Shown piece by piece: positions 29,684 to 39,523 of a stretch of DNA of 62,348 nucleotides. The translations under genes and the position numbers were made by a program. The DNA lies in contig QAPD01000077.1 of the NCBI GenBank assembly GCA_003052455.1, positions 1-62,348 of the forward strand, read 5' to 3'. The notes beneath the pieces are model-generated. The model did not search any database. It had not been told where the DNA came from and saw nothing but the letters and a program-made list of their open reading frames with translations. The stretch is from Sphaerisporangium cinnabarinum (GTDB taxonomy: Bacteria > Actinomycetota > Actinomycetes > Actinomycetales > Cellulomonadaceae). The first letter of the stretch is position 1. Each line of letters starts with the position of its first letter.

Positions 29684-31839
29684 GCGTGGCAGGTGGTGGC
29701 ACCGTCACCGAGGTGCCGCTCGCGAGCACCCAGCTCGACTTCCACGCGCTCAACGCGATGCTCAACCTCTACGGCCCGAACGGCGAGATCCAGTTCGACA
29801 AGGACCGTGAGGCCGCGCGGCAGTACTTCCTGCAGCACGTCAACCAGAACACCGTCTTCTTCCACGACCTCGCGGAGAAGCTGGACTACCTCGTCGAGAA
29901 CAAGTACTACGACCCGGCCGTCCTCGCGAAGTACGACCGCGAGTTCGTGAAGTCGCTGTTCGAGTTCGCCTACGCGAAGAAGTTCCGCTTCGAGACGTTC
30001 CTCGGCGCCTTCAAGTACTACACGTCGTACACGCTCAAGACGTTCGACGGGAAGCGCTACCTCGAGCGCTTCGAGGACCGCGTCTGCATGGTCGCGCTCG
30101 GCCTCGCCGACGGCAACGAGCAGGCCGCGCTGGACATCGTCGAGGAGGTCATCTCGGGCCGCTTCCAGCCCGCGACCCCCACGTTCCTCAACGTCGGCAA
30201 GGCGCAGCGCGGCGAGCCCGTGTCCTGCTTCCTGCTGCGCATCGAGGACAACATGGAGTCCATCGCGCGCGGCATCAACTCCGCGCTGCAGCTCTCCAAG
30301 CGCGGCGGCGGCGTGGCCCTGCTCCTGTCGAACATCCGCGAGCACGGCGCGCCCATCAAGCACATCGAGAACCAGTCGTCCGGCGTCATCCCCGTGATGA
30401 AGCTGCTCGAGGACTCGTTCTCCTACGCGAACCAGCTCGGCGCGCGCCAGGGCGCCGGCGCGGTGTACCTGCACGCGCACCACCCGGACATCATGCGGTT
30501 CCTCGACACCAAGCGCGAGAACGCGGACGAGAAGATCCGCATCAAGACGCTGTCGCTCGGCGTCGTGATCCCGGACATCACGTTCGAGCTCGCGAAGAAG
30601 AACGAGGACATGTACCTCTTCTCGCCGTACGACGTCGAGCGCGTCCACGGCAAGCCGTTCGCCGACATCTCCGTCACCGAGAAGTACGACGAGATGGTCG
30701 ACGACTCGCGCATCCGCAAGACGAAGATCAAGGCGCGCGACTTCTTCCAGACGATCGCCGAGCTCCAGTTCGAGTCCGGCTACCCGTACATCATGTTCGA
30801 GGACACGGTGAACAAGGCGAACCCGATCAAGGGCCGCATCACCCACTCGAACCTGTGCTCGGAGATCCTCCAGGTCTCGACGCCGTCGACGTTCAACGAG
30901 GACCTCTCGTACGACCACGTCGGCCGCGACATCTCCTGCAACCTCGGCTCGCTGAACATCGCCAAGACGATGGACTCGCCCGACTTCGCGAAGACCATCG
31001 ACACCGCGATCCGCACGCTCACCGCGGTCTCCGACCAGACGAGCATCGAGTCGGTGCCGTCGATCAAGCGTGCCAACGAGTCCGGGCACGCGATCGGCCT
31101 CGGCCAGATGAACCTCCACGGCTACCTCGCGCGCGAGCGGATCCACTACGGGTCCGAGGAGGGCATCGACTTCACGAACATCTACTTCTACACGGTCGCC
31201 TACCACGCGATCGCGGCGTCGAACCGCCTCGCGATCGAGCGCGGGCGTGCGTTCGGCGGCTTCGAGGACTCGAAGTACGCGACGGGGGAGTACTTCGACA
31301 AGTACACCGACCGCGTGTGGGAGCCCGCGACCGAGCGCGTGCGCCGGCTCTTCGCCGACGCCGGCGTGCACATCCCGACCCAGGACGACTGGGCGGCCCT
31401 CAAGGCCTCGGTCATGGAGCACGGGATCTACAACCAGAACCTCCAGGCCGTCCCGCCGACGGGCTCGATCTCCTACATCAACAACTCGACGTCCTCGATC
31501 CACCCGGTGCCGTCGAAGATCGAGATCCGCAAGGAGGGCAAGATCGGGCGCGTCTACTACCCGGCGCCCTACCTGACGAACGACAACCTCGAGTACTACG
31601 AGGACGCGTACGAGATCGGCTACGAGAAGATCATCGACACGTACGCCGCGGCGACGCAGCACGTCGACCAGGGCCTGAGCCTCACGCTGTTCTTCAAGGA
31701 CACGGTCACGACGCGCGACGTCAACCGCGCGCAGATCTACGCGTGGCGCAAGGGCATCAAGACGCTCTACTACATCCGCCTCCGCCAGATGGCCCTGGAG
31801 GGCACGGAGGTCGAGGGTTGCGTCAGCTGCATGCTGTAG
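29680..31839 (+). CDS. nrdE: Class Ib ribonucleoside-diphosphate reductase, alpha subunit
   Basis: Catalytic subunit that reduces NDPs to dNDPs. About 719 residues. Active-site Cys residues appear in [18 protein letters not shown] and THSNLCSEI; radical-transfer tyrosines lie in the C-terminal part; the C-terminus ends with the redox pair VEGCVSCML. The N-terminus lacks an ATP-cone, as usual for NrdE. GTG 29680 overlaps the nrdI stop. TTG 29653 (with GGGACGA upstream) and GTG 29686 are alternatives. Confidence 0.96.
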   Translation: MSVAGGGTVTEVPLASTQLDFHALNAMLNLYGPNGEIQFDKDREAARQYFLQHVNQNTVFFHDLAEKLDYLVENKYYDPAVLAKYDREFVKSLFEFAYAKKFRFETFLGAFKYYTSYTLKTFDGKRYLERFEDRVCMVALGLADGNEQAALDIVEEVISGRFQPATPTFLNVGKAQRGEPVSCFLLRIEDNMESIARGINSALQLSKRGGGVALLLSNIREHGAPIKHIENQSSGVIPVMKLLEDSFSYANQLGARQGAGAVYLHAHHPDIMRFLDTKRENADEKIRIKTLSLGVVIPDITFELAKKNEDMYLFSPYDVERVHGKPFADISVTEKYDEMVDDSRIRKTKIKARDFFQTIAELQFESGYPYIMFEDTVNKANPIKGRITHSNLCSEILQVSTPSTFNEDLSYDHVGRDISCNLGSLNIAKTMDSPDFAKTIDTAIRTLTAVSDQTSIESVPSIKRANESGHAIGLGQMNLHGYLARERIHYGSEEGIDFTNIYFYTVAYHAIAASNRLAIERGRAFGGFEDSKYATGEYFDKYTDRVWEPATERVRRLFADAGVHIPTQDDWAALKASVMEHGIYNQNLQAVPPTGSISYINNSTSSIHPVPSKIEIRKEGKIGRVYYPAPYLTNDNLEYYEDAYEIGYEKIIDTYAAATQHVDQGLSLTLFFKDTVTTRDVNRAQIYAWRKGIKTLYYIRLRQMALEGTEVEGCVSCML

Positions 31840-31845
31840 TCGCCT

Positions 31846-32957
<1,112 letters not shown>

Positions 32958-33422
32958 TCCCCGCGCGACCCTGAGCCGCTGCACGACGGCCGTGTCTGGG
33001 GATAGCTAAGGCTAAGGCTGGACGGTTACGGCGGACGCTGGATATTCAGTGTTCGCCGTTGCCGGCGGCTGACACTCACAGGGCGGGCGACCGTTCGCGC
33101 GACGTGTGCAGAGGTCTCTCAATGACGAACGCCCGGCGGGCAGGCCGGGCGTACGAGGCACACGAAGATGGTCGACCAATCATGCTTCACGGCGCGCGTG
33201 CTTGCAGCCGCCCAGATCACGCGGCGTTGACACGCGGGTGTGCGCCGAGGGCAACGCGCCGAGAGAGTCAGGGCTGGGCCGCGTGGAGGCCGTTCTCAAA
33301 TCGCCTGAGCGACAGGCATGTAACACGGGTGCTCGTCGTCTGGACTTCATCGACCACTTACCCCAATTGCCGAGGGGCTGCGCCTGTGTGTCAGCCCCCA
33401 TCGGTAGAAAGGAGTTGTGGCC
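32958..33422. other. Upstream flank of the CBASS island, no gene recognised
   Basis: 465 nt without a believable gene. Noted: the near-tandem TAAGGCTAAGGCT at about 33007-33019, an imperfect inverted repeat ACGGCGGAC (33028-33036) with GTTCGCCGT (33051-33059), and TTGACA at 33227-33232 without a convincing -10. The composition is less GC-rich than the housekeeping genes, so the junction with native chromosome is probably soon after nrdF. It presumably holds the CBASS promoter. Confidence 0.4.
33129..33152 (+). terminator. Hairpin downstream of nrdF
   Basis: ACGCCCGGC (33129-33137) pairs with GCCGGGCGT (33144-33152), 6-nt loop. It is the best terminator-like structure between nrdF and the CBASS genes, although 170 nt from the nrdF stop. 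Confidence 0.4.
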
Positions 33423-34610
33423 ATGGCCGAGATCCGACGTAGCACCGAGGTTGAGCGCAAAGCGCTGGCCAGCGGGGTCGAACTGCGAGTGTGGGTCAAG
33501 GCAGCGGGGCGCTGCGTGCTGTGCGCGACGTACCTGCTCGACGAACGCACGTGGCACCTTCACACCACCAAGGTCGGAGAGGTCGCACACATCGTCGGCG
33601 CGTCCTCCGGGTCGAAGTCGCCGCGCGGGAGCAGCCCGCTTAACGAGGAGGCCCGCGCCGCCGAGCCGAACCTGATGCTGCTCTGCCACGCGTGTCACCG
33701 GATGGTGGACGACCCGCAGAACGTCGAGATCTGGACCGAGGACGTGCTGTCCCAACGCAAGGAGGAGCACGAGGCGCGCGTCCGCCGGGTCACTGACTTC
33801 TCGACGCTGCAGCGCACCCTCGTGGTAACCACCGAAAGCACGGTCCGGTCTGAGCGCGTCACCGTCGGAAGCCGGCAGGTCACCCAGGCTCTCGTCGAGG
33901 AGGGCCTGACCGCGCATATGGAAGGGGGACTGCGGAGCGACATCTGCGTGAAGCTCCCAGAAGCTCTCGACGACCCGTCGGATTGGGCCTACGCGATGAA
34001 GACCATCGAGGCCCAGGTGCGGAGGATCCGGAAGAGCATCGAACTGGGCGCCGACGCTGACCTCTCGGTGTTCGCCCTCGCGCCAATCCCGCTCTTGGTT
34101 TATCTGGGTTCCCTGCTCGACGACACCACGACGGTCCGAGTGTTCGACCGGCACCGTGACGACCATGAGGCTAGGGCCTGGATGTGGCGAAACCGGCGCG
34201 AAGGACCCCCGGTCGAATTCGACATCGACGTTCCGCACGACGCATCCGCCACCGAGTTGGTCATCGAGGTTGCTGTCTCGGGGACCGCGCGGGTCGGCCG
34301 ACTGCCTGAGGCGGTCGAGCTGCTGCCGCGCGCGCGTATGGCGCTCACTGGGCATGATGCCCGGGCCGGCGTGCTGGAGACGCGCGCGGATCTCAACGCT
34401 GCGTTCGCGGCGTGGACGAGATCGCTGGCTCTCGTCGAGGAGCGGTGCCCGAACGTCCGGACCTTGCACGTCGTCGCGTCCGTGCCCGCGAGCCTCGCGG
34501 TGCGCATGGGTCGCGCCCGCATGCGGGGAGCGCACCCGACCTTCGTGGTCTACGAGCTGGCGTACGACACGTACATGCCCACCCCAACGATCGCCGACCC
34601 GGACGAGTAG
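33423..34610 (+). CDS. cap5: CBASS effector Cap5: HNH endonuclease fused to SAVED domain
   Basis: Predicted abortive-infection nuclease: the SAVED domain binds the cyclic oligonucleotide made by the neighbouring CD-NTase and switches on the HNH domain to degrade DNA. 395 residues. N-terminal HNH: Cys31-xx-Cys34, His56 in VAHIVGASS, Asn83, then Cys88-xx-Cys91-His92 (LMLLCHACHRMVDD). From about residue 150 the SAVED domain, with ALAPIPLLVYLGSLLDD and a DRHRDDHEARAWMW stretch. ATG 33423 has AAAGGAG eight bases upstream; GTG 33417 is too close to it. The gene ends 10 nt before the CD-NTase gene. Ligand identity cannot be read from sequence. Confidence 0.92.
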   Translation: MAEIRRSTEVERKALASGVELRVWVKAAGRCVLCATYLLDERTWHLHTTKVGEVAHIVGASSGSKSPRGSSPLNEEARAAEPNLMLLCHACHRMVDDPQNVEIWTEDVLSQRKEEHEARVRRVTDFSTLQRTLVVTTESTVRSERVTVGSRQVTQALVEEGLTAHMEGGLRSDICVKLPEALDDPSDWAYAMKTIEAQVRRIRKSIELGADADLSVFALAPIPLLVYLGSLLDDTTTVRVFDRHRDDHEARAWMWRNRREGPPVEFDIDVPHDASATELVIEVAVSGTARVGRLPEAVELLPRARMALTGHDARAGVLETRADLNAAFAAWTRSLALVEERCPNVRTLHVVASVPASLAVRMGRARMRGAHPTFVVYELAYDTYMPTPTIADPDE

Positions 34611-34620
34611 GAGAACGACG

Positions 34621-35604
34621 ATGGAGCAGGTCAAGCACTTCGACACGCTGCTGCGTGACACGGTCAACCTTCCGCAGTGGCGACTGGACCAGCTCGACGA
34701 CCGTGTCAAGACCATTTTCGGGGCGCTTCGCCGGGACACGGAGATCGGCGACCTTGTCACGGGGAAGACCAAGCAGGGGTCCTGGGCCCACCGCATGATC
34801 ATCAAGCCTCAGAAGGACAAGGAGTACGACGCCGATGTCCTGATTCACATGAGCGCGAACCCTGCTTGGGAGCACGAGAAAGGAAACTACATCGCAGCGC
34901 TGAAGCGGGCACTCGAGCGTGCCGGCTACCAGGGCAAGGTCACGATCAAGACGCGGTGCGTGCGTGTGCAGTACGCCAACGACTGCCACGTCGACCTGGT
35001 CCCGTACGTCGACACGCCGTCGGGTCGGCGGATCGTGAACCGCCAGACGGGCGCGTGGGAAAACTCGGACCCCGAGGGGTATACCGACTGGATGAAGCAG
35101 CGCGACCAGATTACCCACGGCAATTTCCGTCGCTCCGTGCGTCTTCTGAAGTACCTGCGCGACCACAAGAACTCGTTCACAGGCACCCCATCGATCATCC
35201 TGACGACCCTGCTCGGCAATCAGGCGGAATCGCTTAAGGAGCTCGTGCAGCCTGGCGCGTACAGGAATGTGCCCGTGACGCTCGTGGCGCTCATGGAGTC
35301 GCTAGACGACTGGCTGCAAGCCAACCCGCTCATGCCGGACGTCGTGGACCCCTCGTCACCGGGAACGACCTTCAACCACCGGTGGTCGCAGTCCTCCTAC
35401 GGCTTCTTCCGTGCCCGGATCCACGCCCACGTCGCTCAGATGCGCGACGCGCTGGACGAGCCGGATCCCGAGGAGAGCACCCGGAAGTGGCGTGCCCTGT
35501 TCGGCGACGGGTTCAAGTCAGCGTCCAAGACGACGGCCTCCACCAGTCCGTTTGTCGTCGCTGGCGCCGCCGCGAGCAGCGGCCGCGTCGGCCGTGCCGG
35601 GTGA
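34621..35604 (+). CDS. CBASS CD-NTase (cyclic oligonucleotide synthase)
   Basis: Senses phage infection and makes a cyclic nucleotide signal. 327 residues. Nucleotidyltransferase core: Gly53-Ser54 (KQGSWAHRMIIKP), the metal-binding pair Asp70-x-Asp72 (EYDADVLI) and the third Asp125 (CHVDLVPYV). The usual GT after GSxxx is replaced by His-Arg. After the helical domain (about residue 297) comes a ~30-residue Ser/Thr/Ala/Gly-rich flexible tail ending GRVGRAG, the kind of free C-terminus that Cap2 enzymes conjugate. The stop overlaps the cap2 start by 4 bp. The clade is not assigned. Confidence 0.92.
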   Translation: MEQVKHFDTLLRDTVNLPQWRLDQLDDRVKTIFGALRRDTEIGDLVTGKTKQGSWAHRMIIKPQKDKEYDADVLIHMSANPAWEHEKGNYIAALKRALERAGYQGKVTIKTRCVRVQYANDCHVDLVPYVDTPSGRRIVNRQTGAWENSDPEGYTDWMKQRDQITHGNFRRSVRLLKYLRDHKNSFTGTPSIILTTLLGNQAESLKELVQPGAYRNVPVTLVALMESLDDWLQANPLMPDVVDPSSPGTTFNHRWSQSSYGFFRARIHAHVAQMRDALDEPDPEESTRKWRALFGDGFKSASKTTASTSPFVVAGAAASSGRVGRAG

Positions 35605-37271
35605 GCCGCCGCGACCCCCTTGGTACCCCGTACCAGGAGGGATTCCTCGCCGAGCTGCGTGCGCTGCAGCGCGAGTTCCCAAAGACCCTCGTGCAGGTCG
35701 CCCGCGTGTCGCTGAACGGTGACCTATTGAGAGTGCGGCTGCGCCTGGCGACGCGAAGCATGAGCCGGTCGCCGGGCGGTATGAAGGCGAACGACTCTGA
35801 GGATCTGGTCGTGCTGATTCCGTCGACACCTTTCGCCCCGCCGATCGTCGGCGTCACGCACGACCGGTTCCTCGGCGTCCCGCACGCCCTGAGTGACGGC
35901 CAGCTCTGCGTCTACCTCGACCCCACGCGGGAGTGGAACCCACTCGGCGGTGCTCGCGGCTTCCTCGACCGGCTGTTCCGATGGTTCGAGGACGCCCTCG
36001 CCGCCCGCTTCAACCCGGACACCGCCCTCTTCCACGCCGTCGGCGGACTTCAGTTCTCCCACGGGAATGTGGGCCCGGTCGTCTGCCGGGAGGAGTTCGA
36101 CGACCCTCGTCCCCTCTCCTTAGCGTGGCTCAGCCGCACCGGGGCTGGCGCGCGTCTCGACCTGCACCGAGCGCAACGGCACCAGGACGACGAGCAAGTC
36201 CTCGTCCTGCGGATGCCCGAGCCGCTCTACACCGGAGCAGGACGCAGCGTGTACGAGGTGCTCCGCGAGCTCGGCGACCTCGACGGCGCACCAGCGCTGC
36301 GCGCTTGGCAGGGGCGTGTTGAACGCCGGCGTCGCGATCAGTCGCCGTACGTCCACCTCATCGTGAACGTTCCCCACCCGACCTCGCCAGCCACGTCCCT
36401 GCTCGTCGGGCGCGTCGATCTGCAGGGCGACGCCAACGTGCAGGCCTTCCGCGACCGTCACATCGAGTGGTGCCGCCTATACGACGAGCGCCCCTCGATC
36501 TCCACTCGCCGAGACAAGGATCGTCCCGTGAACGCCTTCCACCAGTCCGATGTCGTACTCCTCGGCTGCGGAGGGCTCGGATCATGGATCGGTGAGTACG
36601 TGGTGCGCGCCGGATGCCGGTCGATCGAGCTCGTCGACTACGGAGTCGTCGGTGGTGGACTTCTCGTGAGGCAGAACTTCACCGAAGCGGACGTCACCGA
36701 CGCGAAGGTCTCCGCACTCGCGGAGCGCCTCCGAACGATCAATCCGGACCTGAAGGTCACCGAGAGCGTCGGCTCGACCCTCAGCCTCGGTGCACTAGCG
36801 GTGCTGACGGGGGGCGGCTTCATCATCGACGCCACTGTCTCTCGCGCAATGGCGACCTATCTCAGCTTGCTCGACGTCGGTTCCTATGGGCGTCGTGCTC
36901 TCGTCGCCCAGGTCGCTACCGACGTAGGCACCGGCTCGCTAGGCATGGTCGTCGTGGCGGCACCGGGAACTGAAGTCCCGACGGTCGACGCCGCGGCAGG
37001 GGCCCAAGTCACCGCGACCGGAGCCCTCGAGGCGTACCGCACGTTTTGGGAGCCCAGCGAGGACGACGAACTAGTTCCCGCCCGTGGCTGCTCCGTGCCG
37101 ACGTTCCATGGGTCAGCCGCGGACCTCGCGGCCGTTGCTGCGGTCCAGACGAACATCATCGGCCGGCACGCGGACCAGGAGACCTCCGGCACATACCTCT
37201 TTGCGCTTCCCCACGCGGGGGTCGTACCGGGCTACGCCTTCCTGCCTCATCTGAGTGACGCGTCTGGTTGA
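35601..37271 (+). CDS. cap2: CBASS Cap2: E2-E1 ubiquitin-conjugation-like fusion
   Basis: Predicted to join the CD-NTase C-terminus to a target and so prime second-messenger synthesis. 556 residues. The N-terminal E2/UBC-like domain has its candidate catalytic Cys103 in SDGQLCVYLDPTREWNP. The adenylating E1 (ThiF) domain starts near 318 with VVLLGCGGLGSWIGEYVVRAG, and the candidate E1 cysteine is Cys497 in ARGCSVPTFHGSAAD. GTG 35601 overlaps the CD-NTase stop (GTGA). A rare TTA leucine codon (36120-36122) and a CTA-TTG-AGA run near 35725 contrast with neighbouring genes and support horizontal origin. No JAB peptidase gene follows. Confidence 0.9.
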   Translation: MSRRDPLGTPYQEGFLAELRALQREFPKTLVQVARVSLNGDLLRVRLRLATRSMSRSPGGMKANDSEDLVVLIPSTPFAPPIVGVTHDRFLGVPHALSDGQLCVYLDPTREWNPLGGARGFLDRLFRWFEDALAARFNPDTALFHAVGGLQFSHGNVGPVVCREEFDDPRPLSLAWLSRTGAGARLDLHRAQRHQDDEQVLVLRMPEPLYTGAGRSVYEVLRELGDLDGAPALRAWQGRVERRRRDQSPYVHLIVNVPHPTSPATSLLVGRVDLQGDANVQAFRDRHIEWCRLYDERPSISTRRDKDRPVNAFHQSDVVLLGCGGLGSWIGEYVVRAGCRSIELVDYGVVGGGLLVRQNFTEADVTDAKVSALAERLRTINPDLKVTESVGSTLSLGALAVLTGGGFIIDATVSRAMATYLSLLDVGSYGRRALVAQVATDVGTGSLGMVVVAAPGTEVPTVDAAAGAQVTATGALEAYRTFWEPSEDDELVPARGCSVPTFHGSAADLAAVAAVQTNIIGRHADQETSGTYLFALPHAGVVPGYAFLPHLSDASG

Positions 37272-37282
37272 GCGGACCGCGG

Positions 37283-37840
37283 TCAGTCGTTCGGCCGGGA
37301 CTGCGCGCCCTCGACGGGCGGGTCGGCCGACCACGGGAACGTGATCCAGAGGTCGGTGTCCTTCCACGAGTAGTCCGGCTGGATGATCGTGCGCGGCTTC
37401 GTGTAGAGCACCGCGGAGCGGGCCTCGGCACCGTGGGCGCTGAGCATGTCCATGACCAGGGCGAGCGTCCGGCCGGAGTCGGCGACGTCGTCGACCACGA
37501 GCACGTGCGCGCCCGGCAGGTCGGACGTGTCCATGAGGGGCGGCAGCACGCGCGGGTCGGTGAGGGTCTGGCCGATGTCGGTGTAGAACTCGACGTTGAG
37601 CGTCCCGACGCCCTTGGTCCCGAGCGCGTAGGCGACCGCGCCGCCGGGGAGCAGCCCGCCGCGGGCGACCGCGACGACGACCTCGGGGCGGAACCCGCTC
37701 GCGACGACCTGCTCGGCGAGCTCGCGCGCGGCGACGCCGAAGGTCTCCCACGTGAGCACCTCGCGCTCGGGCGGGGCGGTCGAGGGGGTCGCGGCGTCGT
37801 CGGGCACGGGTGGGACCGAGGTCGTGGAGGCGTCCGTCAT
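37283..37840 (-). CDS. Purine-type phosphoribosyltransferase
   Basis: 185 residues. The PRPP-binding loop is HVLVVDDVADSGRTLALVMDML and the N-terminal part has VVAVARGGLLPGGAVAYALGTKGVGTLNVEFYTD. The layout and the late YSWKDTDLWITFPW segment resemble xanthine/hypoxanthine phosphoribosyltransferases of the Gpt/Hpt group that salvage purine bases; the exact base preference is uncertain. It converges on the CBASS operon, its stop lying 12 nt from the cap2 stop, so the right island border is immediately beside it. Confidence 0.8.
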   Translation of the reverse strand: MTDASTTSVPPVPDDAATPSTAPPEREVLTWETFGVAARELAEQVVASGFRPEVVVAVARGGLLPGGAVAYALGTKGVGTLNVEFYTDIGQTLTDPRVLPPLMDTSDLPGAHVLVVDDVADSGRTLALVMDMLSAHGAEARSAVLYTKPRTIIQPDYSWKDTDLWITFPWSADPPVEGAQSRPND

Positions 37841-37892
37841 GCGTCGAGCCTACGACCCGCCCGCGCCGCGTCCTGACACGCCCCCAGGCGTG

Positions 37893-37928
37893 CGGAGGGC
37901 CGCACCCCGAGCGGGGTGCGGCCCTCCG
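37893..37928 (-). terminator. Terminator of the FKBP lipoprotein gene
   Basis: Arms 37893-37909 and 37912-37928 are perfectly complementary (core GGAGGGCCGCACCCC), forming a 16-bp stem with a tiny loop. On the minus strand it begins about 16 nt after the FKBP stop. Confidence 0.75.
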
Positions 37929-37943
37929 TGACGCGGCGCCGGA

Positions 37944-38921
37944 TCAGTAGGCCGCGAGGATGTCCACGACGAAGACGAGCGTCTCGCCCGCGAGCTCGTT
38001 CGTGTTCGTGTCGCTCTTCTCGCCGTAGCCGAGGGCCGGCGGGATGACGAGGAGCACCTGGCTCCCGACGGTCTGGCCGGACAGGCCCTGGGTCCAGCCG
38101 GCGACGACGCCGCTCAGCGGGAAGGTGGAGGGCTCGCCGCGGTCCCACGACGAGTCGAACTGCTCGCCGTCGAGCTTCCAGCCCGTGTAGTGGGCGATGA
38201 CCGTCTGGTCCTCGGTGACCTCCGGGCCGGTGCCCTTGATGAGCGGCTGCACGACGAGCTCGGTCGGCGCGGTGTAGCCCTCGGGGATCTCGATCGACGG
38301 CTTGCCCGTGTCGTCGAGCGTGACGACCGGCAGCCCCTCGGCCGGGGTCACGGCCTCGCCCTCGGCGCGGTCCGGCACGTCGGCGGGGTCCGGCGCGACC
38401 GGGGCGTCCCGGACCTCGGTGACCTCGGCGACGGTGAGGACGGCGCTGCCGTCCTGCCCCGGTGCGGCGAACAGGAAGCGCGTGCCGACCTTCTTGCCGA
38501 CCAGCGTGTCGAGCAGCTGGGGGTACACCTGGTCGTCGAGGACGATCTGCTGTGCCGAGTCGTCCTCCCACGTGGAGCCGAGCTTCGACGCGTCCGTGCC
38601 GGAGTACGCGGCCTGGTGCAGCGTCACTTCCTGGCCCTTCGCGATCTCGTCGCCGTCGCCGTCCCCGAGCGAGAGCGCGACCGGGCCCGAGACCTCGAGC
38701 GGGGCCTCGAACTCGACGGTGGGCTCGCTGCCGGGGTCGCCCGTGACCGTCACGGCCTCGAGCGCCGCGACGTCCTCGGGCGACGACGTCGCGCCGTCGG
38801 AGGCGGACGGGCTCGCCGACGTCTCGTCGTCGGAACCGCCGCCCTCCGACGAGCAGCCGGAGAGGACGAGGGCGGCGCCCAGGGTGAGCGCGGCGACGCC
38901 GCGCAGGGTGCGGTGCTTCAC
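37944..38921 (-). CDS. FKBP-type peptidyl-prolyl isomerase, lipoprotein
   Basis: Extracytoplasmic prolyl isomerase/chaperone anchored by a lipid. 325 residues. The signal peptide and lipobox (ALTLGAALVLSGCSS) are followed by an acidic Ser/Asp-rich linker, a degenerate first FKBP-like region (about residues 75-185) and a well-conserved C-terminal FKBP domain (VIAHYTGWKLDGEQFDSSWDRGEPSTFPLSGVVAGWTQGLSGQTVGS then VIPPALGYGEK). GTG at 38921 gives a proper signal peptide (MKHRTLRGVAALTL) with a GAAGGA site upstream. Confidence 0.92.
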   Translation of the reverse strand: MKHRTLRGVAALTLGAALVLSGCSSEGGGSDDETSASPSASDGATSSPEDVAALEAVTVTGDPGSEPTVEFEAPLEVSGPVALSLGDGDGDEIAKGQEVTLHQAAYSGTDASKLGSTWEDDSAQQIVLDDQVYPQLLDTLVGKKVGTRFLFAAPGQDGSAVLTVAEVTEVRDAPVAPDPADVPDRAEGEAVTPAEGLPVVTLDDTGKPSIEIPEGYTAPTELVVQPLIKGTGPEVTEDQTVIAHYTGWKLDGEQFDSSWDRGEPSTFPLSGVVAGWTQGLSGQTVGSQVLLVIPPALGYGEKSDTNTNELAGETLVFVVDILAAY

Positions 38922-39198
38922 GAGGAGGGTCCTTCGGGTCGGGGGGACGGCGGGGGCCGTCGGGTCTGGGCCGCACCCGCACGACGGCGGTCGTCGGCGC
39001 CCGGGGACGGGCCACCTCGCGGTCGGACGCCGGGTGCAGCACCGGCCCGGACACTCTAGCGGTCGCGGCTGGACGCCCGCTGGGAGCGGCAGCCCTCGTG
39101 CCTGCCGCTCTGCGCCCTGCTGCTCGTCGCACCGCCCCGTGGTCTGGCGAGCGCCGTGCGAGGAGGTCGTCGACGGGGCCGCGGGGGAGAATGGGCCC

Positions 39199-39504
39199 AT
39201 GCCGTCCCGCCGACCGTCCCGCAAGCGACCCTGGGGTGCGGAGCCCGCGCCCCTCGACCTGGACCGCGCCCTCGGCGGCGCGCGCCGCGAGTCGGGAGCC
39301 GACGGCGAGTGGCAGGTCCGCACCGTGCGGGGCGGCGCGAAGACGTACCTCTGCCCGGGCTGCCAGCAGGAGATCCCGCCGGGCACGGGGCACGTCGTGG
39401 CGTGGCAGGAGGACTCCTTCTTCGGGGCCCAGACGGCGCTCGACCACCGTCGCCACTGGCACACGTCGTGCTGGGAGGCGCGCGGCCGCCGTCGGCCGCG
39501 GTAG
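39199..39504 (+). CDS. Small putative zinc-ribbon protein
   Basis: 101 residues, Arg-rich at both ends. The centre carries CPGC (TYLCPGCQQEIPPG) and, after HVVAWQEDSFFGAQTALDHRRHWHTSCW, a histidine/cysteine pair, which could form a single zinc site. Short proteins of this kind are widespread in actinobacteria and sometimes labelled ATP/GTP-binding without support; I see no P-loop. The ATG follows a -10-like GAGAAT by 6 nt and lacks a Shine-Dalgarno, so it is probably leaderless. Function unknown. Confidence 0.75.
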   Translation: MPSRRPSRKRPWGAEPAPLDLDRALGGARRESGADGEWQVRTVRGGAKTYLCPGCQQEIPPGTGHVVAWQEDSFFGAQTALDHRRHWHTSCWEARGRRRPR

Positions 39505-39523
39505 ACGCACTAGGCTCGGGACG

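Noticed and set aside
33007-33019. TAAGGCTAAGGCT as an attachment site of an integrated element
   Set aside because: No matching copy was noticed at the right edge near 37272-37283 and no integrase or tRNA is present.
33059-33442. Open frame upstream of cap5, considered as a possible missing Cap3 or small CBASS gene
   Set aside because: The translation shows no JAB metal-binding motif (no ExnHxHx10D pattern), poor codon usage, and it crosses a hairpin and the cap5 ribosome site.
33423-33710. Cap5 N-terminus as a restriction-modification HNH endonuclease
   Set aside because: The SAVED domain in the same protein and the adjoining CD-NTase and Cap2 genes make a CBASS effector the better explanation; no methyltransferase is nearby.
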